NCBI GenBank assembly: GCA_017506865.1
Contig: JAFCMP010000113.1
Span: 1,054,001 to 1,118,000, forward strand
From: Tribonema minus
Taxonomy: Eukaryota > Sar > Xanthophyceae > Tribonematales > Tribonemataceae
Length of the DNA: 64,000 nucleotides
Direction of reading: 5' to 3'
Positions 13,001 through 27,400 of the stretch are shown piece after piece. The stretch's first letter is position 1; each line of letters opens with the position of its first letter. The notes under the pieces were generated by a model. It did not search any database, was not told the origin of the DNA, and saw only the letters and a list, made by a program, of their open reading frames with translations. Both the position numbers and the translations under genes were made by a program.

Positions 13001-16000
13001 ACGTGAAGCTCTCGCGGCGCGCCGACAGCGCGTTGACGATGCTCAGCACCTGCATGGCGACGACCGAGATGACCTCGATCTTGATGCGGTTGAACTCGTC
13101 AAAGCACCCCCAGCTGCCGCTCTGCACGAGCCCGCTGAAGATGCGCCCCACGGACTTGTAGTCCATGCCGTCGGAGCAGTTGATGACCACGACGTACTTG
13201 GCCAGGTTCTTGCCGAGATCCTTGACAGTTTCGGTTTTGCCCGTGCCCGCGGGCCCCAGAGGGTTGCCGCCGCGATGCAGGTACATGGCGGTCGTGAGCG
13301 TGAGGACGCAGCGGTCGGTGAGGGGCGTCACCACCAGGCGCCCGTTGTTGCCCTGGTACTCGTAGCTGTACTCCAGCTGCAGTGAGGTCAGGAAAAAGAA
13401 GGTTTAGAATTAGGGCTAAGATTAGGATTGGGTTAGGGGTTAGGGTCGGGCGCAGAGAGTATAGGGTTGGCGTTGGGAGCGGGCAACAGGCGCCCGTTGG
13501 TGCCCCTGGTACTCGTAGCGCAACTGAACGCGTAGCGCGCGCAGCTGGCTGACCCCGGTAAAAAATGTACTTCCGAAGTAAACACAATAACAAAAGCAGC
13601 TCAATATACATACTTCCAAAGTACACACAATCAGGACCGCACATGGTAAAACATATGTACCTCGCAGTTGGTACCGCACACCCCCTGCACGTGCCGTGCG
13701 CGCCCTCATCGCAGTCAACACGCAGCGCAGCTGGCTGAGATAATATACACGTTATACTTAAGAGGATTTGTTAAGACGCGTATATTGCACAAGCACGCCA
13801 AAACACACCATACGCAGTAGTACACACGCACCTCGCAGTTGGTCTGGCGCACCCTGCACGTGCCGTGCGCGCCCTCGTCGCGGTCGAACACGTAGCGCAG
13901 CTGGCTGAGCCACTCAAAGTCCTGCACGCTCGCGCAGCCCGCGCGCAGCATGCGCTCCATGACGTCACGGTTGTGTATCTCCATGGTGATGAGCGCCACG
14001 ACTTTATCGCGTTCGACGCGCGTCAGCTGCCCGCGCACCATGTCGCTCAGCCTGTTGAGATACGCGACCTGCCGGCACAGCGCAAGAGCACGTTGCATTC
14101 ATTATCTTTGTGATGAGTGTATGGTACAGCGTCGTGGTAAGATATTGCTGAGTGCTGCTGTGTGATAGCGCTCGACGCGCGTCAGCTGCCCACGCACCAT
14201 GTCGCTGAGCCTAATGAGGTACGCCACCTGCCAGCGATGCGCGCGAGTGCATCGCGTGCCTGGTGGTCAGTGTATGGGTTGGTGATGTGATGACATGTTG
14301 CACAATGCTGAGCGCTGCTGTGTGACAGCGCTCGACACTCGCATCAGCTGCCCGTGCACCACGTACACGTGGCTTCACGCACTTCAACTCTGAAGTTGAC
14401 ACACCTGCTTCTTGAGCCACTTGAGCGCGACTCATTGCCTGCGCCGGCAGCGGCGAGCGCCTCCAATGCTCTCAGCAAAGCAATACTCGGTCTTCATTTA
14501 AGCCAACATTGAAGGTGACGCACCTGCTTCTTCTTGATGCTTGAGCGCGAGCTTATTGCCCCCCGCGTCTACACGTGCCTCTACATACCTCAACCCTGAC
14601 TTACCTCACCATTGAAGTTGACGCACCTGCTTCTTCTTGAGCTGCTTGGGCGCGAGCTTGTTGCCCGCGCCACCAACCGCCGCGAGCGCGTGCGCGCAGT
14701 CCGCCGTCCACCGCACCTTTACTCACTTCAACATTGAAGTTACTTCAACACTGAAGTTGACGCACCTGCTTCTTCTTGGGCTGGTTGAGCGCGAGCTTGT
14801 TGCCCACGCCGACCGCCGCGAGCGCGCGCGCAGTCCGCCGTCCACCGCACCTTTACTCACTTCAACATTGAAGTTACTTCACCATTGAAATTGACGCACC
14901 TGCTTCTTCTTGAGCTGCTTGAGCGCGAGCTTGTTGCCCGCGCCGACCGCCGCGAGCGCGCGCGCGCAGTCCGCCGTCCACTGCACCGCGCCCGTGGTGA
15001 TGAGCAGCTGGCCCTGGAAGTCCTTCACCCAGCGCTCCTTCTTGCCCTTGTACGCCGCGATGGCAGCGCTCAGCTGCTTGGCGAGCGCCGCCTGCATGGC
15101 CTGCAGCAGCGCCGCGAGCCACAGTTCCACGGGGCCGTCCACTGGCATGGGCGCGATGAGATCCAGGATCTCGCCGTCCGGCGAGGTGATGGATGTGGCC
15201 TCCCAGGTCTTGTTGGCGTTCTTGCCGGGGGGGGTCAGCGCGAGGTCCTTGATGCCCTGCGCAGGCGCACGTACATACACCAGACACGTACATGTATCAG
15301 TTACATACTTGGCCTGTATGCATGTGACACAGGGGGGATGCGCGCGAGGTCATTGATGCCCTGTGCACGTGCGCATGCGTGGTGCACAGGACATAAATAT
15401 ATGTACATCAGTAGTATACTTTACCTGTATGTATGCATGCAAACAGGGGGGGTAAGCACGGTTCTTGATGCCTTGTGCAGGTGCGCATACATCGTGCACG
15501 AACATATGTCAATGGCATGGAGTTTCCGTAGCATAAGTACGATGGACGACCGGGGCGTGGGCGCTATGTCCTAACCCATGGACTGCTGCACGCACCATTT
15601 GACACTCACCGACTGCAAACGACTATTGCACATGGGCATCAGGGAGAATGCATGAGTCCAACCTGCACTGCATCTGTGATGTCACTGATGTAATGTGACA
15701 AAGATGAAGTTGACTTGCCTCAAAGCACTTCTTCAAGTGCTTCCTGACGGCGGAGGGGTCCCTGCTCTGCCCCAGTATCTCCAGCAGGTCGTCGTCGGAG
15801 ACAAAGTAGAAGCGCGGGAACAGCATGCGCTTGGTCTCCAGGTACTGGTCCAGGGACTTCTGTATCTGCTCGAGCTTGCCGTCCATGGCGCCGATGGCCT
15901 CCAGCATGCCGGGGTCGCCGCAGCTGAGCCGTGGCACATTTGTTGAGCGATGTGGACAATGGGGCAGCGGGTCAGTACAACATTGTGTAGCGGCAAGTAG

Positions 16001-19000
16001 GTGCCTGAATGAAGCACAGTGATGGTGCGTGCCACTGTGATTGATGTCTGTGGGTTTGGCGCCGATGGCCTTGGGTCGCTGCAGCTGAGCCGTTGCACGT
16101 TCGTTGAGCAATGTGTACGGGGAGGCAGCGGGTCAGTACGTTGATGTGTAGCAGGCAGGTGCCTGCCAGTAGCACGATGGTGCCACTTTAATGAGCTTCT
16201 ATTGTTGCTTGCCTGTCACAGATATAAAGTCCGCGACCACAGCGCCTGATGGTTTAGCAATGCTGCCACGAGGAGGCTGCACTTGACACGTGGGTGGGTG
16301 CTTGAGTTGCCCCAATTTCAATCGTAGCAACGAGTCGACAGAGCGCTGCCGGAGAGAGGGCCGTTCTTTAAGCCTTTGGTGTCCGGAAGCAAGTGTGCAG
16401 AGTATACATTTGGGACTGCCCAACCAGAGTGCCGAGCGTGCAGCATTACTCAGGTCAGTGTTAGGGTTAAAGTTAGGGTTACCTCTTTTTTTTTTCCCAT
16501 GCCGAGTCCAGCAACAGTGCTTCTCTCCCAAAGGCCACTCAAGTAATTTCACTCCTCAGCGGGTGACGTTTCACTTCAGCAGGTGACTCACCACGCGCAG
16601 TGGGCGCTGGGGTCGTGGCAGATGCGCCCCACAAGTACTTCACACTTCAGCAGAAGTGCCATGGTCATTGAGCTACACCAGAAAGATTTGTTGCACTGCA
16701 GCGGGTGACGCTCTCTACTTCAGCAGGCGACTCACCATGCGCGGTGGGCGTTGGGGTCGTAGTATGTAGATGAAACATATAAGTACTGCATACTCTAGCA
16801 GGTTTTGCGGACGTCGAGCTACATAACTACTGTTGTACTTCAGCAGGTGACGCTCCACTTCAGCAGGCGACTCACCACGCGCGGTGGGCGTTGGGGTCGT
16901 GGTAGATGCGCTCCATGGTGAGCGTGAACGCCTTGTTCACCTCCATGAACAGCGCGGACTCCACGGGCAGCTGCTTGCAGATGTCCTCCGACGCCATGAA
17001 GATGCTCTCCAGGTACATCCACTTGCGCTGAACCACCAGCAGCGCCTCCACGACCTCGCCGATCGTGTTGAGCGCTGTCTCCCACTCGTCCACCTGGAAG
17101 GCAGAAATGCAGGTTTGAAGTTACGAATGGGGTGTGCCGTGCACTGCAGCCAGCCAGGAGAGCACGTGTGAAGGTGCACGAAGCAAGATGGGAGGGGGGG
17201 GCGGGGGGGAGAGAGTGCACACTCGTGGTCTGCATAGACAATACATCAACACCTGCGCCCGGTGCATGCGCCGACATATTTGCACACTGCCTCGCTACAA
17301 CAGTTCCCCATGCTCCATGAAACTGCAAAGGCGAAGCAAAACGGGGAACTCAACCAACCTCCAACTAAAAGCCGCCTCACCTGCGCGGCGAAGGACGCGC
17401 GGAACTTGGACGCCTTGATGCCCCCTTGAATCTCAGTCAACTCTTCCCTGGCCCAAGCAACCATGAACAGCTCTACGACTCAAATATGCCTTGAACGCCG
17501 GCGCTGAACCAGATGGACTTGCACATGGGCAGCGAAGCAAAACGACAACGTCGAACCACGACACAACAGCGCCTCACCTGTGCTGCAAAGTACGCGTATA
17601 ACTCTTGCGCCTTGATGCCGCCCTTCAACGAAATCAGCTCTTCCCCTGATCGCCGGCGCTGAACCAAATCAGCTTTCACACGGGACCAAATCCACTTGCA
17701 CACACGCGCAGCGAAGCGAAGCGAGTCGTGGAACCGGCACTCAGCGGCGCCTCACCTGTGCAGCGAAGGACGCGTAGAACTTGGACGCCTTGATTCCCCC
17801 GAGCTGCACCCCATCATCCTCCGACGCCAGGAACAGGTCATCCGTGGAGCGTATCTTGAAGTACGCGTCCTTGTACGGCGCGACGTCCAGGTCGATGCCC
17901 TCCCAGCGCCGCGCGAGCGCCGCGAGGCCGTGCTCGATGCTCAGCTCCTTGTCCGCATTCGCGCTCAGCTCGCCGATGAAGTCCGCGTGCGTGTGCAGCC
18001 CCAGCGTAAAGACGGCTTCGAGCGTGAAGTCGGGCGCGGCGGGGTCGAAGAAGCGGCCGACCTCGGCGCGCAGCTTGTCCCAGTGGCGCGCGCGCAGCGC
18101 GGGGTTCTTGAGGTCCTGGATGAGCGGCATGGTCTGCAGGAACTGCTGGATCTTCTCCTTCATGCCCTCCCACACCTGCGGCGCGAGGGTCGGTCAGGAG
18201 TACAACTAGGGTTAGGATTAGGTCAGACCAGACCTGCGCTGCGAGGGCCACTCCGGCGGAGGGTAGGGCAAGATGCATGGGGTAAGAGCCCTGCCTAGCG
18301 GTAGCAAAGCCAGAAGAGCCAGCTGGCCTTAGGGTTAGGTTTAGGGTTAGGGTTAGGGTCATTGCCTCGCATCCATCCAAACGCCGCACAACAATGAATG
18401 AATACTCGTACCTTCCACTTCTTGATGTCGCGGCCGAGCTGCGCGACGCGCTTGTTGAACAGCGCGCCCGCCGCCTCCATGGCGTCCACGCGCAGCGCGC
18501 CAAACAGCTGCGCCTTCCAGCCGTCCCACGCCGCCTCCCACTCGCGCGCGACCGCCCACACCTGCTCCAACAACTCCAAGTCTCGCTCCAACTCTTTCAG
18601 CTCCTTGTGCTGCGGCGGGTCCATGTGGAAGACGTCCAGGCCCGCCTGCATGGCGGACTGCGCCGCGCGCACGGCGGCGCAGCGCCGCTTGAAGGCGGCC
18701 ACTGTGTCGAGCGCTGCCGCGGCGGCGGCGCTGGGGGGCGTGCCCGCGGGCGCGCTGAAGGCGTAGGGCAGCTCGTTCACGGACTCCTCGTGGAGGCCCA
18801 TGACGCTGTGCGCGAGGGTTTTTTTGTTTTGTGTGTGGGGGGGGGGAATGGGGTTAGTGGGGTTGCGAGTAGTGAGGGCCGGGTTTGAGGTTTGGGCTTA
18901 TGCATGTAGTTAGGGTTAGGGTTACGAGCAGGCGATGCAGAGGGGGCAAGTTACTATTGTTGTTGAAGGCGTAGGTAGGGCAGCTCGTCGACGGACTCCT

Positions 19001-22000
19001 CGTGGAGGCTCATGACGCTGCGTGCAGGGGGTTGTATAGGGGGGGGGGGGCGTTGGGGGTTGGGGTTAGGGGCGCTGCATGCAGTGAGGGTCGATGTGTG
19101 TAGTTAGGGTTAGGGTCAGGGGATGCAGAGGGGGCAAGCTACGAGTGGTGAACGGCGATGGTTTGAGAAGCTCGTTGACGGACTCCTCGAGGAGGCTCAT
19201 GACGCTGCGTGCGTTCGGGGTGGGTGGGGTGGGGTGGGGGGGGGTTAGGGGCGCTGCGTGTAGTGAGGGCCAGGGTTGAGGTTAGGTTTTATGCGTGTAG
19301 TTGGGGGTTAATGTTAGGGCTGATGTGTGTAGTTTGGGTTAGGGTTAGGGGATGCAGAGGGGCCACGCTACAAGAGGTGAACGGCGATGGTTTGTTGTTG
19401 GGAAGATACCGCTGCTCGTGCTCAGCACTGTTGACCAGCACCACCCTGATGCTTCTGTGTTTCAAGGGTGGTCTAGCTCTAGTCAAGGGCGACTAACCCT
19501 AGTCTCAGGCTTAAATTTGCCCTCAACGGCGCAGCACACACACACAGCTTGGAAACAGAACATACTATACAGAACACGCCAATGAGGGTAAGGGTAAGGG
19601 TTTGCAGAGCAGCACTGCTCAGCACACAGCCCAAGCCGCTGCCACACACAAATGTGCAGGGCATAAACCTATACGCTCACATCACACGTCCTGACAATTT
19701 GTATGATTCTGTACACAGCATATACATGCTTTCACACGCGGGAGTATGCCTGCCTGTGAATGGCAAGATGTAGTGTCATGTCTTTGCGCAGACAGCGCAT
19801 TAACACTTTTACATGCATGCATACCTGTCGCTGTACGGAAGTGATGCTGCTCTCGAGGTCACGCCTTATGTTAACAATGTAACGTCATGACAGCATGGCA
19901 GGGATGTCCTTGCGCATACACTCACTCACATGAAATGCATATACATACATACCTGTCATTGTAGGAGGTGATGCTGCTCTCTAGGTCGCGCTTCATGTTG
20001 ACCTTGCAGCGCCCCAGCATCCCCTCCACCTCGCGCAGCGTCTCTCTGAAGGCCTCCGCTGCGGGGCGCAGGTTGGCAAGCATGCCCTGCTCTTCTTCGC
20101 TCACCGCAACCTCGAACTTATTGAGCAGCGCGTACATCTGCATGGCACGAGCACCATCACGCGGAGCACGTGCAGATATACGTTAGCTAGCTCAGTCCTG
20201 CATCTGGCAATGACGCTACGCGTCAGGAGTAAGAGCGTCACGGGTATTAGGGGGAGGGGAAGGATTGGCTGGCAAAGCTTCCATCGTAAACATAAAATGC
20301 CCTGCTCTTAGGGTTAGGGTTCGGGTTAGGGTTAGGGTTAGGGTTGGTCACCGCCACCTCAAACGTGTGGAGCAGTGCATGCATCTGCATGACACTAAGG
20401 CCATGACAAGGAGCATTGACAGATCCGTCAGCTAACATTCTACGATGACAATAATTGTTGGGAGTAAGACCAAAGTGGAATGAGGGCAAGGGTTGGCTGA
20501 AATAGTAATCCAGGGTGAGCTACAGAACCCTGATCCTGACCATAGCATGCCATGCTGGCCACCAGCTCATACTCGTTGAGCAGCGCATACATCTGCATAC
20601 GGTGAACGTTATTGAAATTGCCTTTTGCGATAACGTCATCTCTTGCTGACCTCTGCATCTCGCACGTCGGAATGCAAGAAGTTTACCCCACTTGTCTACT
20701 TTTGACCTAATCTTACAATATTACCATGAGGGGCGCAGCAAGTGAAGTCACCTCGTCCAGCAGAACAGGCTTCTCCTTTGCCGACACCAGGGGCTGTGCA
20801 CTTGGCAGCCTTAACCCCAACTGCAACCCTGACCCTCACCCTGAATCTTCACCTACTATACCATGATGGACGCAGCCAGTAAGTTGAAATTACCTCTTCC
20901 AGCGGCACAAACTTCTCCTCCGCTGCCGGGAGATCCGCGCACTTGATGACCCTCGCTGTCAGTCCACCTGACCCTAACCCTAATCCTGCACCGTGCCCTG
21001 AGCGCTGCAGCAAGTTGAACTTACCTCTTCCAGCGGCACAAACTTCTCCTCCGCAGCGGGCAGATCCGCGCGCTTGGTCTGCTCCAGCAGATTCCAGCTC
21101 TCGCTGAGGTGCGCGAGCGTCGTCGGCGTCTGCCTGAGCCGTGCTGTGGTGGTGGCAAACAGCTCGTGCAGCGCGCGCAGGTCGGTGACGGCGTTGGTGT
21201 TGAGGAGCCCCGTGAGCTTGCCCTGCCACTGGACGCAGTGCGCCGCGAGCGCCGCCTTGAGCGCGGTGCAGTCGATCTTGATGAAGTTGATGTTGTGCGC
21301 AACTTCCTCGCCCTGCAGCAGCAGTACATAGCGTTGAATCAGTGAATGTGGGTTAGGTTTTGCTGGGGGTCAGGGCTAGGGTCAGAGCAGTGCGCCGCGA
21401 GTGCCGCCTTGAGCGCAGTGCAGTCGATCTCGATGAAGTTGATGTTGTGAAGTTGTGGTAAAAGTTGCGGTTACACCGAGGTATCCTGAACTCATTCCTA
21501 AATGTAAATGAATCAGATGCTCAGCGCTCACCTGGATGTCGGCCTGCAGCTCCTTGTAGCGCGTGACATCCGCATCAAACTGGTTCAGCGCCCGCGAGGC
21601 CTTGGCGTAGCGCCGTATGAACCCGTCCTTGTCGTTCTCCCACACGTACTTGTACTTGTCCCAGTAGCCCAGGTACTTCTGCAGCTCCGTCGCGCTCGCG
21701 CTCATCCCGTTCATTATGTGCACCACAATCTTCAACGTGTCCTCGTCATTACTAATCAAGCTATAGAACGACGGCACCGCGGCGCCGCCACCCCCCGCAC
21801 CCGCCGCTGCCGCCGCCGCCGCCGCCGCCGCCGCACCACCGCTTGCCTCCCCCGCGCCGCCGCCGTGCTCTTGCTGCTGGGAGTCGGCGGCAGTGGCAGT
21901 GACCATAAGTTCAACTTTGGAGCGTCCCTCGCCCTCGGCGTCGGCGAGCGACTCGCGCAGGCGCGGCACGACGGTGACGGTGGAGATGAGCTCCTTGGCG

Positions 22001-24433
22001 ACGATGTTGACGGCGTGTGTGAGGTTCATCACCGTCGGCCGGTAGTCCATGCGCGTGCCCTCCAGCACGATGCTCACGCGGAAGAGCTGCGGGGGGCGGG
22101 GGAAGCGCGCCGGGAGGGTGGGGGGGGGGGGGGCGGGGCAAGCGGCGGGGTATTCTGTCAACTTTTGAAAGCGTTCCAAGTGTGAGCGCGTGCGTGAGGT
22201 TCATCACGGTGGGCCGGTAGTCCATGCGCGTGCCCTCCAGCACGATACTCACGCAGAACAGCTGCGCGCGGGGGCGGGAGCAGGGGGGGGGGGGGGGGCG
22301 AGGGGGCGGGGGTAACTTCAACTCAAGGTTCAGTGAGAGCAGCGAGGTTCATGACCGTGGGCCGCTAGTCCATGCGCGTGCCCTCCAGCACGATGCTCAC
22401 GCGGAAGAGCTGCGCGCAGCGGGGGGGGAGGGGGCATTGAAGTTCAACTTGTGCTTCAACGAGAGCGAGCATCATGTGACATTTGCATGCACATGCCCTT
22501 CAACACGATGCTCACGCGGCAGAGCTGCACAAGGGAAGATGTGTGGGGGGGGTGGGGGAATGCTTTTTGAGGCAAACCTTTCTTGAGCCATGCTGTGGGC
22601 AGTAGGCGGCCACGTTCATGACGACTGGCTAAGTGCCATGGTCCCCTTAAACACGATGCTCATGGAACAAGCTGCACGAGGGATGATGTGCCAGGGCTAC
22701 CTCCAAGTGCATCAACAGCATTCAGCAGCCCTTGTGGTTCAGTTTCATGGCGTAATCATGAAACCCCTTGCCCTTACCCTAACCCTAACCCTATTCCTGA
22801 CCCTAACAAGGCGCGCGCGCGCGCGCACGCACCGTCTGCGGCTCCGTCTTGGCGTCGCCGTTGATGGCGCAGTTGAGCTCCTGCAGGCCGCACTTGACGC
22901 ATCAAACCCTAGCGCTAACACTAGCCCATTTCCCAGCCCTAATCTTAACCTTACCCCTTTTCCTGACCCCAATGCCGCACGCGCGCACGCACCGTCTGCG
23001 GCTCCGTCTTGGCGTCGCCGTTGATGGCGCGGTTGAGCTCCTGCAGGCCGCGCTTGACGCATCAAACCCTAACGCTAACATTAGCCCATTTCCCAGCCCT
23101 AATTTTCACCTTACCCCTTTTCCTGACCCCAATGCCGCACGCGCGCACGCACCGTCTGCGGCTCCGTCTTGGCGTCGCCGTTGATGGCGCGATTGAGCTC
23201 CTGCAGGCCGCGCTTGACGGCCTGGCGCAGCGCGACCTCCATGTCGCGGTCCGTCTGTGTGACGAGGCTGCGCCACTCGCGCCGCACCTCGGGCGCGCCG
23301 TCGCGGAAGTGCGCGTACACCTCGCGCAGCGCACGCAGGATGGCGTCCTGCGCGCCCCGCAGCCGCGCGCGCGCGCCCGCGGCGTGCTCCGCCTGCCGCG
23401 CCGCGAACACCTTATCGTCGTACACGGCGTTCTTGTCCAGGGCGAGGAGGGAGAGGGCGGCGAGCGCGCGGCACCCGCGCGCGATCGCGCCCTGGTGGCG
23501 GTGCACGGCGGCGACGGCGGCGTGCGTCTCGGCGGCGTGCGCGCAGCAGTCGCGCACAAAGACCTCCACGACGCCCTTGGCGGCCCACGTGAGCTTGGCG
23601 GCGCCCTGCGCGACGCGCTTGTCGAGGCGGCGCAGGTGGTCCGCGAAGAGGCGGCGCTCCGCGGGCGAGAGGTCGGCGAGGATCGCGTTGTACGCGCGCA
23701 CGACGAGGAGGACGTGCTCGCGCAGCGCGCGCAGCTTCTCGCGCCCGCTGCAGAGGTCGTGCGCCACGTACGGGACGCTGCGGGGGGGGGGGTTGAGGGG
23801 GGAAGGGGGGGGGGGAGAGGGCAGTGGCAAGAAGCGTTACTCAGATGTCAAGGAATGAGGAGATGGGGGGGTTGATTTGTGCGTGCGGCTACCCTGAAGA
23901 GTGCGGGAGGAAGGCTTCTTGTCTGTGCGCTCTGGGCAGATTGTGCAGCACGTAAGATAAGAGACGCTGTGCACCTGGACCGAAGACCCCTATGCTGAAC
24001 CGTACCCCGCCCCTTGACCTGACCCCAACGCAGGCACATATATGCGGTGATGAGCAACAGGGACACGCGCGGCAGGGGTCAGCGGCCATGCTGCGTCGGC
24101 TCGCCCGTCGCTGACTTCAACTTCCACTTCAACTTCAACTGCAGAGACACGTCGGCTGGACAGATAGTCTGCAACAGAAGCGGTCCTAGTAGAGGCAGCG
24201 CTCGCGAGACGGAGGCGCGCGCCGAGCGCAGCCGAGCAACTCACGTGAACTCGCCCTGGAACTTCTCCCAGTACGACACCTCCGTGAACAGTGCCAGCAG
24301 GCCGGGGTTGAAGTTGCACACGAGGTGCTGCCCCTGCTTGAGCGCGCCGCCGCTCGCCTCCACGTCCTCCGCCGTGGCACGTCTCAGCAGCGGCACGTCC
24401 AGCCTGCCGCCGAGCGCCGCGGGCTTCTTGGCG

Positions 24434-24476
<43 letters not shown>

Positions 24477-27400
24477 TGCCGTCTGCGCTGCCGCCGCTGC
24501 CGCCGTCGAGAAGCGTCGCCGTGAGGTGGTCCACCCACGCCTGGTAGCGCGCGGCCTTGAAGTCGGCGATGATGGCGGCGAAGGCCGTGTGCGCGGCCTC
24601 GGCGTCGTGCGCGGCGGTCATGATGAAGTTCAGGTTGAAGTTAAAGTTCGACGCCAGCCGCCCCTCCTCGCTGCGCGAGAGGAGGGGGGGGAGGGGGGGA
24701 GGGCATGCAATTTGATTATATATGATAATAATTGTTGTCGAACCTAGCCTTGCGTCTAATCCAGCATTCCTATGGCCAATGTTGCGGCCTCTGTCCAGCT
24801 GCAGCCACAGCTGATCAGACAGCTGCAAATGTATCGTCGGCGACGGCTGAGAGTGGGCCCTCTTCCTGGTGTTGCAGGCAGCGTGCAAGGCAAGCGGTGG
24901 CGGGCAGCACGCACGGCAAGCTCAACGCTGATGTAGATCCATCTCCAGTTGTTTTTGCACCACAAGCTCGTAGACTACACCAACGCCTACCAAAGCATGA
25001 CCATAGAAGCGAGGCGTCTACGTTCTACTTCAACAACATTTCAGGGTTATGGTCAAGTAGGGTCAGGACAGGAGCCGAAGGATCTCCCCTTCCCCTTTCG
25101 TGCAAACCCCAAACCTACCCAATCCACACTCTATAGCAGAGCTCCGCCGCCCTAGCTCCGCAGCTACCCCAAACCCTCACCCCAACTCCACACCGCTCCC
25201 CCACCTGACTGCGGCGCGCGCCATGTGCTTGCAGTTCTTGACCAGCTCCCACGACGCCTCTGCCATCTTGGCCAGGGACGCGCCCCACAGCGCGCTGCCC
25301 GCGAACTGCGGCTCGTTGGGGCCCAGCGGTGGCGCGCGGCGACGCTCGTCGAACTCGCGGCGCAGGCCACCGACGTAGGCCGTGAACTGAACGTACACGT
25401 CCGCCTGGCAAATGGAAAGCAAGTGGAAGTGAAGCAGTGAGTAAGTGAGTAAGTGAGTCAGCATGTGAGTCATCGGACTCGCGGCGCAGGCTGCCGACGT
25501 ACGCCGTGAACTGAACGTACACGTCCGCCTGGATGGGGAAGTGAGTGGAGTAATCAAGTGAGCAGGTGAGTCAATGACTCGGTAGTGGCGCGCAGCGGCG
25601 CTCGTCGAACTCGCGACGCAGGCCGCCGACGTAGGCCGTGAACTGTACGTACACGTCCGCCTAAGTCTGGAGATGAGTGAGAGGGTCAGTGAACTAGCAT
25701 GCAGGTGAGTGAAGCGCGCAGCAGCGTTCAGCAAGGTTCACCCCACAGGCCACCCGCATTCGTTTGCAAGTAAACTGAAGACATGCACCGCCTGCAACGC
25801 ACAAAGTGCGAGCGGTGCCGCATTCGTGTATGTGTGAGAGGGAGTGAGTGAACGTGTGAGCGAGTGAGTCAGTAAGTGAGTGAGTGAGTTGGTCAGTGAT
25901 TACAGCGGCACAGAGCGCGCCCTTCTTGAGGCACGTCTGTTGAGGCACGTCTGTTTGATGTGGCGGGCGGCACGCAAGCGTGTGAGTGAGTACTTGAGTG
26001 AGTCAGTTGTCTATTCCAGAAGCAGGGAGCGCCCTCGCCGTCATCTTGAGGCACGTCTGCCTGATGTGCTGGCGGCGCGCGAGCGTGCTTATGAGTGAGT
26101 CAGTGAGTGAGTCAGCGAGTGAGTTACTAGGGCAGAAGCGCCGTCTCACCGTCTTCTTGAGGCACGTCTGCTTGATGTGCGGGCGGCGCGCGAGCGTGTA
26201 GAACATCTCCAGCAGCGCGACGGCGTCCGCGACGCGCGCGACGCCGTCGAACGCCGCGTTGATCACGTTGCTGTACATGACCTCCAGGTCCTTGGCGAGC
26301 GTGGTAAACGTCGCAAAGTCGTCATGCCAGCGCCCGATCTTGACATCCAGCACATCATAGTCGAGAGCGCGTAGCCGCGCAGCGTGCGCTCCAAACGCCG
26401 CGGCGATGCCCTCTAGCGCCTTGCCGAGCTCCTGCCCGCGCGTGCCGCCAAACTCGGGCAGGTCGAGGGCGCGGCCGCGGGAGGCGCTCGTCGCGCGCGC
26501 GAACTGCACCTGCCCCTCGCACAGCTCCAGCAGGTCGCTGCAGCGCTGCGCGAAGGCGTCGATTTGTGCAAACAGCGACGCGTCGTCAAAGGTCCTGGGG
26601 GGAACGGGGGAGGGGGAGGGGGGGGGGGGGGGGGGGGGGGGTACGGGGAAGGGGGCAGGAGTGAGTGATAACACATGAGTGATGGCACAATATATACTTC
26701 AAGTAGGTGTGACCTACAATATTCGTGCTTTCGAGTGTAAACTGCCAAAGTGTGTGTGTATATATCACCAGTGCCAAGCGTGATGTTCGCTGGCCCGTGC
26801 TGCCAGCGTCGCCGCTGTGCTGCACATGGCTTTTTTGCACGCAACACAGTGTGTACTACAGGTGTTGGAAGTGCACAAAAGCATGGAACACCATCTCACT
26901 GATGACGTACAGGATCTTACTTATGACATGCAGGATGTGACGCGCTATACGCGCCATTCAACACCGTACTTCAAGTTGTTTTGAAGAAGTGACTCACCAG
27001 TGCCGCGCGGGATCTGACGCGCTCTGCGCCACTAGCGCCGCTGTCTTGCGGCACACGGGTTTCCACATCATGGTGTAAGATATCGTGCGGTCCCTCTCAG
27101 TCATCAGTGCGCACAAGGAAAGAAGATTGTATCATCATCATCTCACCAGTGCCGTGCAGGATCTGAAGCGCTCTGCGCCACCAGCGCCGCTGTCTTGCGG
27201 TACACGGCCTTCCACGTGGATGCGCAGGCGCGCGCCTGGTGCAGCACCACCATGACCGTGTCAACGCGCCCGCTGTAAAGGTCCTCCAGGCTGATGGCAG
27301 CGCAGCACCTGTGCACGCACGCCATGCACGCACGTCATGGCACCGTAGCGTTAGTGGCAGTGAAGCGCATGGTACGTATATAGAGTGTATATGGCAAACA

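Larger units (their letters stand above)
13832..22086 (-). other. Dynein linker region (DHC_N2) exons 12-20
   Basis: About residues 1105-2057, the mechanical linker that swings over the AAA ring. Diagnostic blocks are the exon-18 sequence around [19 protein letters not shown] and LLEILGQ, the exon-17 [10 protein letters not shown] block with KQLP, and the exon-20 block [11 protein letters not shown] just before AAA1. Exon 12 (21532-22086) contains an Ala/Gly tract of roughly 30 residues encoded near 21780-21850, which is not part of the family core. Exon 18 ends in a GC donor. Confidence 0.9.

Noticed and set aside
21508-22185. 225-codon plus-strand frame over dynein exon 12
   Set aside because: Antisense shadow of a verified dynein exon with matching splice phases.
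22820-23215. CRISPR-like array (regular 160-base period)
   Set aside because: Repeats are exon edges of the dynein gene with long similar spacers in a eukaryotic intron; there are no short repeats or unique spacers.
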